Assembly (NCBI GenBank): GCA_021791145.1
Contig: JAJYXE010000040.1
Span: 1-27,103 of the forward strand
Origin: Actinomycetes bacterium
GTDB taxonomy: Bacteria; Actinomycetota; Acidimicrobiia; Acidimicrobiales; RAAP-2
Reading direction: 5' to 3'
Length of the DNA: 27,103 nt
The translations under genes were made by a program, and so were the position numbers. Positions 15,784 through 23,188 of this stretch are shown one piece after another. The notes under the pieces were generated by a model. That model saw nothing but the letters and a program-made list of their open reading frames with translations, ran no database searches and had not been told where the DNA came from. Positions within the stretch are counted from its first letter, which is position 1. Each line of letters starts with the position of its first letter.

Positions 15784-17181
15784 TCAAAAAGAGCCGTTCA
15801 CCAGCGGATACGGCAACAAGGTCGTCACCGGCGAGACCCAGATGTGCCCTTCGCACGGCGCGATGTCCGTAACGACCGTGAGTTGGTGGTAAGCGCCCGG
15901 TGGGGTGATGTCGATGGCAGAGGCCGTGGGGCACACCGCCGGGGAACCTCCTCCGAGGGTGTCTGAGTACATGTAGTAGAAGCGAGCCCGGGCACCGGGG
16001 GCGAGCGTCACCAACTGTTCGGGCACGACGTCGACGACCTGGTATTGGCCTCGTATCACCGTGGTCGGAAGTTGTTCACCGGGAAGTGGATGACCGCCGG
16101 TGCCGAACAGCTGCATGCCGGGGTAGCCGAAGAGCGTGCAGGTAACGGGGCCGAGGTTGGTGAGGCCGATCGCGCCGCCCTGGGCTCCCGTGGAGGGATC
16201 GGCGAAGGTGACGGTGCAGGTCTCGGGCAACGTCGCGCTGAGCTCGACCGTCCCTTCGGCTACCGGAGGGCAGCCCGCGGCGGGTCCGCTGCAGGACAGG
16301 TCGGTGTAGAAGGTGCCGCTGCCCGAGGCGCTCTGGGGACGTGCCGACCAGGTGATCCCCGAGATCCAGTCGTTGTCGTCCTGCTGGATCTTGGTCGGGA
16401 ACTTCGGCCAGGCGAAGAGCTCGCCAGGAGGTGGGATTGCCGCGGTGTACACGAACAAGTCGGGAATCGACGAGGCGGCAGACGGTGCCGGCGAAGACGA
16501 CGATCGGCTGAACGTAGCGTGGAGGCGTGCGCCTGAGAGCGACATGGTAGTTGCACTGCACGTGTAGTGGTCAGGGGTGGGAGGCAGTAGCTCGGGTGGG
16601 GACGCGGTCGCCTCACCCAAAGTGGCGGTCTCAGACAAGCCGGTGTAACTGAGATTGGAGAAGGTCAGGGCACCCGCGCTGGACCTCACATGATCGGTGA
16701 TCGTTCCGCTCTCGGTGACGGTATAGGTCGAAGTGCCGAGCGATCCGCGCAAAGGGGCCGCACGTGCGAAGCCGACCGTCTCGGTGCCGCCCGGCGAGAT
16801 CGTCACCGTCTTGCCGGCGAGGCCGTCCATCACAACCGGCGTTCCCTTGTAGCTGAGAGCATCGGACTCGCCGCGGTCGATCCAGGTTCCGACCAGACAT
16901 GGGTCCAGAGCCGCGACGCTCCTCGCCGTAGACGTCGTGCGTGCCGACCCCAGCGACGAGCCGCCACATGCCCCAAGGAGCAGTCCGACCGCCGCGAGCA
17001 TGCCTATGCCGCCGATGCGCCACGCCTTGCGCGACGCTTTCGACTGCCGAGGCCTGCCCCGAGCTCTCGGCAGTCGAGCTGCCGATGACACCTTCTCTGG
17101 GCTACTCGTCGCCCTGGTGGCGAAACTGTCTCCTCTCGCCCGCCGACGACGGGCTTGGCGGAAGATGCTTCTGCACCTCAC
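15784..17181 (-). CDS. DUF4232-domain lipoprotein
   Basis: A 465-residue exported protein. The lipobox LLGAC has its Cys at residue 72, after a hydrophobic segment MLAAVGLLLG. The middle is Ser/Thr-rich with scattered Cys (LSCSGPAAGC). The C-terminal 140 residues fit DUF4232: TLPETCTVTFADPSTGAQGG, LGPVTCTLFGYPGMQLFG, and Cys residues in PAVCPTASA and IAPCEGHIW. The GTG at 17181 has AAGGAG six bases upstream but gives an unusually long 60-residue basic leader; GTG 17091 or ATG 17001 would give a more normal lipoprotein signal. It should be anchored to the outer face of the membrane. It lies downstream of the exported peptide and sigma-factor genes on the same strand. DUF4232 has no settled function. 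Confidence 0.8.
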   Translation of the reverse strand: MRCRSIFRQARRRRARGDSFATRATSSPEKVSSAARLPRARGRPRQSKASRKAWRIGGIGMLAAVGLLLGACGGSSLGSARTTSTARSVAALDPCLVGTWIDRGESDALSYKGTPVVMDGLAGKTVTISPGGTETVGFARAAPLRGSLGTSTYTVTESGTITDHVRSSAGALTFSNLSYTGLSETATLGEATASPPELLPPTPDHYTCSATTMSLSGARLHATFSRSSSSPAPSAASSIPDLFVYTAAIPPPGELFAWPKFPTKIQQDDNDWISGITWSARPQSASGSGTFYTDLSCSGPAAGCPPVAEGTVELSATLPETCTVTFADPSTGAQGGAIGLTNLGPVTCTLFGYPGMQLFGTGGHPLPGEQLPTTVIRGQYQVVDVVPEQLVTLAPGARARFYYMYSDTLGGGSPAVCPTASAIDITPPGAYHQLTVVTDIAPCEGHIWVSPVTTLLPYPLVNGSF

Positions 17182-17246
17182 CCCAGGCTCCTTGTCTGCA
17201 GGTCAACGGCGGGCTGGCGAATAGCCACACCGTGATTGCGACGTGG

Positions 17247-17288
17247 CCACGCGATCTCTCTGGTGACGAGACGTCACGAGTCGCGTGG
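17247..17288. promoter_or_regulatory. Nested inverted repeat upstream of the lipoprotein gene
   Basis: Outer arms CCACGCGA and TCGCGTGG are perfect, and inside them lies a second perfect hairpin, GTGACG-AGA-CGTCAC. The element sits between the exported peptide gene and the lipoprotein gene. No T-run follows. It could be a folded mRNA element or a double operator; which one cannot be told from sequence. Confidence 0.6.
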
Positions 17289-17355
17289 TAGACCTCGATG
17301 GGGCCGCACGACCTTGCTCCACGTGGTACACAGATCGGCGTTATATGCAACCGCG

Positions 17356-17682
17356 TTACATCCAACCAATGCCACAGTTGTAAAAGCCGCACACTTCCGT
17401 TGTACCGCCGAGGACAGGGTGTGCGTACTCTGCAAGGGACGCCGGCTGCCCGGCGTACTCGTGCGGGTCGCCCTGGGCGAGCAACGCCGATGGCCTGCCC
17501 TCGTGCGGGTCGCCCTGGGCGAGCAACGCCGATGGCCTGCCCTCGTGCGGGTCGCCAGCAGCCGTTGGGGCGGTGAGCGGGGCTGCGAGCATCCCTACGG
17601 CCAACGAAGCGGCGATGGCACCGCCTGCCAGCACTACGGTCAAGCGCTTCACGGGTGTCCTTCTTGTCTGGTTCGTGTTCAC
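17356..17682 (-). CDS. Small exported protein with tandem 14-residue repeats
   Basis: A 108-residue product with a clear signal peptide: basic start (TRRTPVKRL), hydrophobic core (VVLAGGAIAASLAVGMLAAP) and a likely cut near residue 42 (TAA-G). The mature part has two exact copies of GDPHEGRPSALLAQ (43-56, 57-70) and a degenerate third (GDPHEYAGQPASLAEYA), then ends TTEVCGFYNCGIGWM with two Cys (98, 103). GTG at 17682 has AAAGGA eight bases upstream; GTG at 17652 has its own AGAAGGA and is equally usable. I recognise no family. It follows the sigma-factor fusion gene by 123 bases on the same strand and precedes the lipoprotein gene. A secreted signal, surface or metal-binding peptide is conceivable from the His/Asp/Glu repeats; nothing proves it. 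Confidence 0.75.
   Translation of the reverse strand: MNTNQTRRTPVKRLTVVLAGGAIAASLAVGMLAAPLTAPTAAGDPHEGRPSALLAQGDPHEGRPSALLAQGDPHEYAGQPASLAEYAHPVLGGTTEVCGFYNCGIGWM
17459..17556. repeat. 42-bp coding tandem repeat in the exported peptide gene
   Basis: Two perfect 42-base units (17459-17500, 17501-17542) are followed by 14 bases of a third. The period is 14 codons and keeps the frame. Identity at the DNA level, including silent positions, points to a recent duplication, so copy number may vary between strains. Confidence 0.9.
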
Positions 17683-17776
17683 TTTGATCGTCCTTTCCCG
17701 GCGGCATCACCCTCGTGGAAGAGCCGTCGAGGTTGAGACGCCGCTCAGGGCGCGGGATTACACCCTGACCCCGAAA

Positions 17777-17790
17777 AGTTCGCGCGAACT
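17777..17790 (-). terminator. Possible terminator after the sigma-factor fusion gene
   Basis: AGTTCGCGCGAACT is a perfect 14-base palindrome 16 bases after the stop codon and is followed on the minus strand by TTTTCG. The stem is short and the T-run weak. Alternatively it is a protein-binding palindrome for the downstream peptide gene. It is not an SOS box, since the half-sites are in the opposite order. Confidence 0.4.
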
Positions 17791-17805
17791 GCGGTCGCGG
17801 TCGGC

Positions 17806-20091
17806 TCACGGGCTTCTCCCCTCGAGGATGAGGTTCTCGGTGCCCGTGACGCCTTGACCGTCCGCGAACCTGCCCGCGATCACGCAGAGCTTGACCGACG
17901 GGCACTGCAGGGCAGACGCCTCGTCGGACGGGAGCGCGAAACCCGCCGTGCCGAGGTAGGGCACGCCGGGGTCGGGGAGCGTGACGAGGCTCCAGCTGTG
18001 GCCGTCGAAGTGCAGAGCGAACGCCTTTTCGAGCGAAAGCGCCGCCATCGTGTCGCCTGGCAACACGTCTCCGACCGCCCAGCAGTCGTTGACCGCTGGA
18101 CAAGCGACCTCGCCGAACTGGGCCTCTCCTGCAGGCCCGGCAGGGTTGGGTGACGAGACCTCTTGCCATCCCCGCCCGTCGAAGTGCAGCAGCTGGAACC
18201 TCATGAGGCCGGTGGGGTTGAGGTATTCCTCGGCTCCCCAGCAGTCGTTCGGTTCCGGGCAGGCGACTCCCCTGAAGTCGTTCGGCGGCATATTGGCAGT
18301 CGTATGAGCTGCGATGGGACCGGCCCAATGGACCTGGCTTCCGAGGTCGGGCAGCGAGAGCATGCGCCACCCGCTCGAGTTCATGTGCGCGGCCAGGGCG
18401 AGCACCCGACCATCTGCAGCGGTGTAGTCGCCGGTCGTCCAGCAGCCCGTATGGGGGGCGCACACGACACCAGCCAGGGTCGTGTAGAAGCGACGAGGGG
18501 GCCCGAGGTTCGGGACCGTGCTGAGCCGCCAGCCGGCTCCATCGAAGTGGAGCAGGAGCGGGTGCAGCCCCGTGGACCCGAGCTTGGTCCACGTCCCCAC
18601 GGCCCAGCAGTCCGTGGCTGAAGCGCACGATACCTGCGCGAGGTCGTTGACCGTCAGCGACCCCCCCACCGAAGGGGAGACCACGAGGTTCCAACTGCGC
18701 CCGTCGAAGTGGAGGATGGCGCTGAGAACGTGGTACCCAGCGCGCGATGCGGAGCTCGGCGCGCCGGTTGCAGCGTCGGAAAGAGGCTTGCGGTCTCCTA
18801 CCGCCCAGCAATCCGTAGGGTCGACGCAGGTTATCCCTTCCAGGAGGTTCACTTGGGCGTCCACGACACCTGTGAGCGGGACGGGCTGCCAGGCGTCGCC
18901 GACGCGCCTGAGCAAGAGCTGGTATTGGCCGGTGGTTATGTTGTAATCGCCCACAGCCCAGCATGCGTCCAGGCTGGCGCAGGTCAGCCCGAGGAGCTCG
19001 TTGTAGGCGGCCGGTCCGGCCGGGTCTGGGCTCGGCACCACCCGCCAGGCGAGCGGCGACACGCTCACGTAACTCCTCGGGGCGCTCGTCGGCGTACCCG
19101 AGGCGAAAGGAGCGGATCGCCCAGTGGCATGGGGCCCCGCACCGAAGCGGGGTCCCGCACCGAGGTAGAGCCCCAGACCGAGCCCGGCGATGACCAGGAG
19201 CACGACAGCAGCCGCCACGGCAGCCCTTCTGCCTCGGCGGGCATGCAGGAAGCGGTCGGCGGAAGGTGATGGCGGCCCGGCACCGCCGAGGGTCGCCTTG
19301 ATGTGCTCGGCGACGAGCGCCCAACGACCGTGCCCGGGTGCGAAGGCGACGGGCGCGAGGGCTCCGAGGAGGGATTCAGGGACAGCGAGGCGCTTTGCCA
19401 GGGACGTGCAGTGCGGGCACTCCCGCAAGTGGCGCTCGACGCTCGCCCTCTGCTCGCGAGAAAGGGAGGATAGAGGCTCCGCTGCGCCGGTTATGGCTGC
19501 AGCTCGAAGCACCGGGCAGCGCTCGGGGCTGCGGGCGACGAGCACGGCGGCGACCGCCTTGGCCAGAGCGGCCCGGGCGCGATGGGCGAGCACCGCGGCG
19601 TGGGTCGAGTTCACCCCAAGCGCCCGGGCGAGCTCGGCGCCGGCTAGCCCCTGACGCACGCTCAAGTCCAACACTGCGTACTGCCGGGCCTCCAGGCTCT
19701 GTGCCGCGGCCCACACCAACTCCGCCGCCTCGCCCCGTACCAGGCGGGCGACGGGGTCCTCGTCGACGTCGGCGACCTCGGCCGCCTCGGGAAGACCGGC
19801 CCGCTCTCGCCCGGTGCGGCGCAGGTGGTCCATGGCGCGCCGGTAGCCGATCGAGAACAGCCACGAGCGCACCGCCTCGGGTTGGCGCAGGCTGCTCCGG
19901 CGCTCGTAAGCGGTCACGAACGTGTCTTGGGCGAGCTCCTCGGCCACCGAGCGGTCACCGAGCAGGCGGGCGAGGAAGTCGAACACCTTGGGGAAGATCC
20001 GCTCATAGAGCACAGCGAAGGCCTCGTCGTCACCGTCACGGGAGCGGGCCGCCAGCTCAGCGTCGGAAGCTGCCTGCTCGTCGGGGGCCAT
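17806..20091 (-). CDS. Membrane-tethered ECF sigma factor fused to a seven-repeat extracellular sensor
   Basis: A 761-residue fusion. Residues 24-95 are sigma region 2 (EAFAVLYERIFPKVFDFLARL, ELAQDTFVTAYER, RSWLFSIGYRRAMDHLRR) and about 125-182 sigma region 4. Residues 190-230 look like a zinc-binding anti-sigma motif, with His221-x3-Cys225-x2-Cys228 (ERHLRECPHC) and an earlier Cys192. One membrane helix spans about 290-312. The outside part has seven repeats beginning Cys-x5-Cys at 371, 422, 489, 544, 611, 664 and 730, mostly reading CWAVGD, alternating with HFDG-x2-W strands; this spacing suggests a seven-bladed propeller. The ATG at 20091 has AAGG upstream. Such a protein would hold RNA polymerase specificity at the membrane under control of an outer ligand or of proteolysis. 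Known ECF groups with C-terminal membrane extensions are relatives; the propeller fusion is what stands out. Confidence 0.88.
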   Translation of the reverse strand: MAPDEQAASDAELAARSRDGDDEAFAVLYERIFPKVFDFLARLLGDRSVAEELAQDTFVTAYERRSSLRQPEAVRSWLFSIGYRRAMDHLRRTGRERAGLPEAAEVADVDEDPVARLVRGEAAELVWAAAQSLEARQYAVLDLSVRQGLAGAELARALGVNSTHAAVLAHRARAALAKAVAAVLVARSPERCPVLRAAAITGAAEPLSSLSREQRASVERHLRECPHCTSLAKRLAVPESLLGALAPVAFAPGHGRWALVAEHIKATLGGAGPPSPSADRFLHARRGRRAAVAAAVVLLVIAGLGLGLYLGAGPRFGAGPHATGRSAPFASGTPTSAPRSYVSVSPLAWRVVPSPDPAGPAAYNELLGLTCASLDACWAVGDYNITTGQYQLLLRRVGDAWQPVPLTGVVDAQVNLLEGITCVDPTDCWAVGDRKPLSDAATGAPSSASRAGYHVLSAILHFDGRSWNLVVSPSVGGSLTVNDLAQVSCASATDCWAVGTWTKLGSTGLHPLLLHFDGAGWRLSTVPNLGPPRRFYTTLAGVVCAPHTGCWTTGDYTAADGRVLALAAHMNSSGWRMLSLPDLGSQVHWAGPIAAHTTANMPPNDFRGVACPEPNDCWGAEEYLNPTGLMRFQLLHFDGRGWQEVSSPNPAGPAGEAQFGEVACPAVNDCWAVGDVLPGDTMAALSLEKAFALHFDGHSWSLVTLPDPGVPYLGTAGFALPSDEASALQCPSVKLCVIAGRFADGQGVTGTENLILEGRSP

Positions 20092-20175
20092 CGCTGTCGC
20101 CTTATCGCCTATCGCGGGCCGTACGCGAGCGCTACTTCGTCCCGTGGCGACATGACTGATCGGAGATCGGATCTA

Positions 20176-20337
20176 CTAACTCACGCGCGTCGGGGTCGAC
20201 CCCAGTGACTCCGCTGGCGTCGCGTCCCGTGCCCGGCTTGCGCTTCGACCGCCCGTGTAGGGGATCATGCCTGTTCGTTCTGGGAAGAGAGCCAGACTCT
20301 GGCGCGCCATCGGCACCTCGCTGTCCCTGGTAGCCAT
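20176..20337 (-). CDS. Possible small protein with strong ribosome site
   Basis: A 53-residue frame starts at ATG 20337 with GAGGAGGT five to six bases upstream, one of the best ribosome sites in the window. The product begins MATRDSEVPMARQSLALF and is basic at the end, with no signal peptide, helix pair or known motif that I can see. It ends 84 bases upstream of the sigma-factor fusion start on the same strand. It could be a leader or small regulator for that gene, or chance. Confidence 0.35.
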   Translation of the reverse strand: MATRDSEVPMARQSLALFPERTGMIPYTGGRSASRARDATPAESLGSTPTRVS

Positions 20338-20603
20338 CGAAACCTCCTCACATCCTTCTCGAGTGGGACGGACGACGACACCCCAGATTACAGGTCGAGG
20401 CACACGCTCGACCTCCGAACGACTGATGGCGACAGCGTAGAGCTGGCCGACGTGCCTCGGGTACGACGCTCGTAAATGACTTCGTCCCCGCGGTCCTCCG
20501 AGGCACCTGATCCTTCGCCCGCGCCGTACGGGCCAGCAACGGTTGGCCGTCCGCCGTCCACGCGTTTCGCGACGACGGGGTGTGCGGCCATTCGGCTACT
20601 TTT

Positions 20604-20650
20604 GCCGATCGATTTGTCGCTGATCGGCCTCCGATTTGTCGCCGATCGGC
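20604..20650. repeat. Direct repeat with embedded inverted repeats
   Basis: GATTTGTCGCTGATCGGC (20611-20628) and GATTTGTCGCCGATCGGC (20633-20650) are near-identical, 22 bases apart. A GCCGATC at 20604 pairs with GATCGGC in the first unit. The layout is like iterons or a recombinase/partition binding site. Confidence 0.6.
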
Positions 20651-20948
20651 TTCGACCTGCCGGTTCTACGTGTTGAGCGATGTTCGACGGGCGGCCACCA
20701 GGCCTCGTGCAGCGGGCGATTTGTTGCAACGGGGTGCAAAGGAGGCTGTTGCATAGACGTCTCCAGGTCGCATATTTGTCCACGGTGACGATGCTCATCC
20801 CAGTTCACGTATGCGAACGGTCGTCTACCTTGGATACTCATGCGCCGAGTGTCGTTCATGCAACAGGCACGCAAGTTTTTGTAGGTGGCGGTTTTCGGTC
20901 GGCCGCCGGCAGGTGACCCTGGAGGCTTCGAGGAGGCTGGCGCTGGCT

Positions 20949-21040
20949 CCGAAACACCGGTGTCCGGTTTCGGCCCCTGCCCTCCTATTTACCGGTCGAA
21001 GACCGCGGTCCGGTCCCGGCGACAGCCCGCCGTCGCCGGA
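20949..21040. promoter_or_regulatory. Palindrome cluster upstream of the conjugation-gene fragment
   Basis: Three elements follow each other: CCGAAAC...GTTTCGG (20949-20955, 20967-20973) with CACCGGTG inside; GACCGCGGTC (21001-21010); and CCGGCGAC...GTCGCCGG with an eight-base loop (21017-21040). They lie 90-180 bases before the conjugation-like frame. They could be a transfer origin, operator or attachment site; no nick-site consensus was recognised. Confidence 0.5.
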
Positions 21041-21127
21041 GCCGCCGCCGTCTTCGGAGCCATTTGTCCAAATCGAGCACGAAACAGGGTGTTCTCAGGA
21101 TGAACCCCTCGTCTGTCCCTGAAGGAG

Positions 21128-21425
21128 GTGCATGAACCCGTCTGCGCAGTCGTCCCCAACCCGACGCCGCCGTCGACGTCTCTCCCCGGCGGCCCGCTCG
21201 GCCGCTACCTGCTCCATCCCGGTCAGGAGACCTCGACGCTCATCCACCACGTCATGCACGTGCTGGTCGCCCTCGGCCACGTGGCCATCCCGGTGCTCTT
21301 CGTGGTGGTGGCGCTCCTCGTCGTCGGTCGCCTGGTGCTCGCCGTCACCCGCCGGCGCCGCTCGGTCGGCGCCCACCTGGCGACCTTCGCCCCCGGGCCC
21401 GAAGTGGAACCGGCCGGGGCAGAGT
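21128..21425 (+). pseudogene. N-terminal fragment of a conjugation (type IV coupling/TraG-like) membrane protein
   Basis: The frame beginning near 21128 reads LPGGPLGRYLLHPGQETSTL, then a membrane helix (VALGHVAIPVLFVVVALLVV), a basic RRRR patch and FAPGPEVEPAGAE. This looks like the start of actinobacterial conjugative-transfer ATPase/coupling proteins, which have a short leader, one helix and a P-P-E-x-D-P-x-GA turn before the main domain. Everything after that turn is missing: at about 21425 the frame runs into serine recombinase sequence. AAGGAGG lies at 21122-21128 and would serve either GTG 21128 (too close) or ATG 21132 (other frame), so the start itself may be damaged. Family assignment is moderate. 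Confidence 0.45.
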
Positions 21426-21815
21426 CCGCCCAAAGCGCCGACCGGCTCCCGCTACAGCAGATGCTGGCCCGCATCCCGACGACGGCGACGTCGACGCGGT
21501 GGTGGTCCACACGATCGACCGCCTGGCCCGCAACATGGAAGACCACGTCGCAATACGGGCAATGCTGCGGCGCCGGAGCGTCACCATCGTGTCGGTCACC
21601 GAGAACCTGGAAGAGACCGCGTCAAGCCGGTTGGTCGAGGCATCCACGCCCTCACGGCCGAGTTGTACTCGGCCAGCCTCGCCAGTGAGATCGCAAAGGG
21701 CATGAGCCAGAAGGCGAAGATTGGCGGCTGGCCCCACGCCGCCCCGCTCGGCTACACCAACGTCCGCGGGATGATGAGCGGACGCCAGGTCGCCCACAGC
21801 CAACCGCGCAGATGA
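21426..21815 (+). pseudogene. Serine recombinase fragment with two frameshifts
   Basis: Three frames join to one serine-recombinase stretch: AQSADRLPLQQMLARIP (to about 21477), then VVVHTIDRLARNMEDHVAIR to TENLEETAS (about 21478-21639), then GIHALTAELYSASLASEIAK to GRQVAHSQ (from 21639). One missing base near 21476 and one near 21639 explain the shifts. The conserved DRLAR, the TENLEET-x3-RL strand and the EIAKGMSQKAK-x-GG helix identify a resolvase/integrase of the large-serine type. The catalytic-Ser N-terminus and the zinc/DNA-binding C-terminus are both gone, so it is inactive. It is fused to the conjugation-gene fragment, a scar of an integrated element, and ends just before the SWIM gene on the opposite strand. 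Confidence 0.85.
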
Positions 21816-21826
21816 CGGCGCTCACG

Positions 21827-23188
21827 TCAGTCCACGTCCAGGACTTCCTCCCCGTCGCTCGCCGAGCCGGGCTCGGCATGGAGGTCCACGGCGGCCTTGG
21901 CAGGCACTCCCGGCCCGTCGGGGTCCCAGCCGCCGTCAGAGGCCCGACGGTACGGGTACCAGCACCCATCGCGTCCCAGGCGCAGCTGGCGGTCGCCGGC
22001 GGTCGCCCGGTTGCGGCGGACGGTCGCCTGACCCCCGAGCAGCTGCCGGCCCTCGGCCATGGCGGGCGCGCCGGGATCCCACTGCTCTTCGAGGGCCTCC
22101 AGCGCCGGGGCCCCGCCGGCCTGCCAGGCGAGGGCCCGACGGAGCAGCTGGCGAGCCGGCAGGTTCCCCCGTGCGGCGAGCTTTGCCAGGTCGACGCCCT
22201 CGCCGGCGGTCGGACCCACCAGCGCTGCTGCCCGCCTCGCCAGGTCCGCCGCCACCGACAGGTCGAGCCCATGGCCGGTGCCGCCGCCTGCCAGGTGCAG
22301 CGCCCGGGCGGCCGCGTCCGCGGCGACGGCCCGCAAGCCGGCCGGGTCGACGTCCACGCCGGGCGGAGGCGTCCCGATCAGCGGGGGCGGACGGCCGGGG
22401 CGGCTCGGCGGGAGGGGCACGAGGGGCAGAGGGTCCCGCGCGCCACCCTCCACGCTGCCCGCGGCACCGCGCGAGACCCCCCGCAGGCTCCGGCCCCAGA
22501 CGTCGGCGGCAGGGACGCCATGGTCCGGCACCGCTCGTACCGGAGCAGCCACGTCCGCGTCGTGCCCGTCCGCCGCCTGGGCCCGCCGTGCCCGCAGCCC
22601 CGCGAGCACCTCGGAGCGCGTCCGGCCCCGCAGCAGCAAGATGCCGAACGGGTCGGCGTCGAGGACGTCCGCGACCAGGTAGCACACGGCAGCGGCGTGC
22701 TTACACGGATCCGCCCAGTCCGGGCAGGTGCAGCGAGGCTGGATCTCCCCTGGGCCGGGCAGCAGGTCGAAGCCGACCGCGGCGGCGTCGGCGGCCGCCT
22801 CGGGGGGGAGCTCGCCGTCGAGCAGCGCGGCGGCGTGGCCGATCGCGCTGACGAACGCGTCGAGCACGGCCGCCCACCCGGCGTCGTCGAAGGTCCGTAC
22901 CCGCACCGTCACGCGGTAGGGCTCCGGGCGCGAGCCCTGCACGGGCGCGGTGACCTGGCCCGCCGCCAGTACCAGATCGCCGACTGCCCCACCGCGGGCG
23001 TAGGTCCGGCCCCGAGGAAGCCTGTTCGGGTCGAGGCTGGCTCGCCCCTCGAGCGCGTCGACCCAGGCCCGTCCCCACCAGGTGGCCCCAAAGGGCCGGC
23101 GGCCCGGACGCCGTTGGCCCGGCCCTGGGCGCCGCGGCCGGTACTCGGGCCAATCGCCCGACCAACCACGCGCGCGCCGCGGGGTCAC
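21827..23188 (-). CDS. SWIM zinc-finger protein paired with the SNF2 helicase
   Basis: A 453-residue protein. The SWIM finger is CTCPDWADPCKH (Cys153, Cys155, Cys162, His164), followed by the typical AAAVCYLVADVLDADPF. The N-terminal part has FGATWWGRAWVDALE, the conserved opening of bacterial SWIM proteins encoded beside SNF2 helicases. The C-terminal half is Pro/Gly/Ala-rich with LARRAAALVG and a WYPYRR-containing end. SWIM fingers bind DNA or proteins, and in bacteria these proteins are thought to act with SNF2 ATPases in DNA transactions. GTG at 23188 overlaps the SNF2 stop as GTGA; the long frame upstream is a shadow inside the helicase gene. It ends 12 bases from the recombinase remnant. 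Confidence 0.88.
   Translation of the reverse strand: MTPRRARGWSGDWPEYRPRRPGPGQRRPGRRPFGATWWGRAWVDALEGRASLDPNRLPRGRTYARGGAVGDLVLAAGQVTAPVQGSRPEPYRVTVRVRTFDDAGWAAVLDAFVSAIGHAAALLDGELPPEAAADAAAVGFDLLPGPGEIQPRCTCPDWADPCKHAAAVCYLVADVLDADPFGILLLRGRTRSEVLAGLRARRAQAADGHDADVAAPVRAVPDHGVPAADVWGRSLRGVSRGAAGSVEGGARDPLPLVPLPPSRPGRPPPLIGTPPPGVDVDPAGLRAVAADAAARALHLAGGGTGHGLDLSVAADLARRAAALVGPTAGEGVDLAKLAARGNLPARQLLRRALAWQAGGAPALEALEEQWDPGAPAMAEGRQLLGGQATVRRNRATAGDRQLRLGRDGCWYPYRRASDGGWDPDGPGVPAKAAVDLHAEPGSASDGEEVLDVD

Larger units (their letters stand above)
20338..21127. other. AT-richer intergenic region without a convincing gene
   Basis: This 790-base stretch has visibly lower GC than its neighbours. 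It contains a 22-base direct repeat, several palindromes, and five ATTTGT-type words (near 20612, 20634, 20719, 20773, 21062). CTGTTGCAT (20746) and ATGCAACAG (20858) are inverted copies about 100 bases apart, and TTGCA-x6-TGCAA lies at 20724-20739. A minus-strand frame of about 60 codons ending at 20388 has some coding character but no ribosome site. The content fits the edge of a mobile element. Confidence 0.6.

Noticed and set aside
17326..17342. Shared word ACACAGATCGGCGT at about 17328 and 26144 as paired attachment sites
   Set aside because: A 14-base match is expected about once by chance in a window of this size, and the flanks do not match.
17777..17790. LexA (SOS) box
   Set aside because: Half-sites are GTTC-GCGC-GAAC, the reverse order of the actinobacterial GAAC-x4-GTTC box.
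17102..19324. 740-codon minus-strand frame under the sigma-factor gene
   Set aside because: Arg/Pro-rich shadow; the overlapping frame contains sigma regions and regular Cys repeats.
20388..20591. Minus-strand gene of about 60 codons
   Set aside because: Some coding character, but no ribosome site, no recognisable motif and it lies in the AT-richer repeat tract; left as undecided non-coding.
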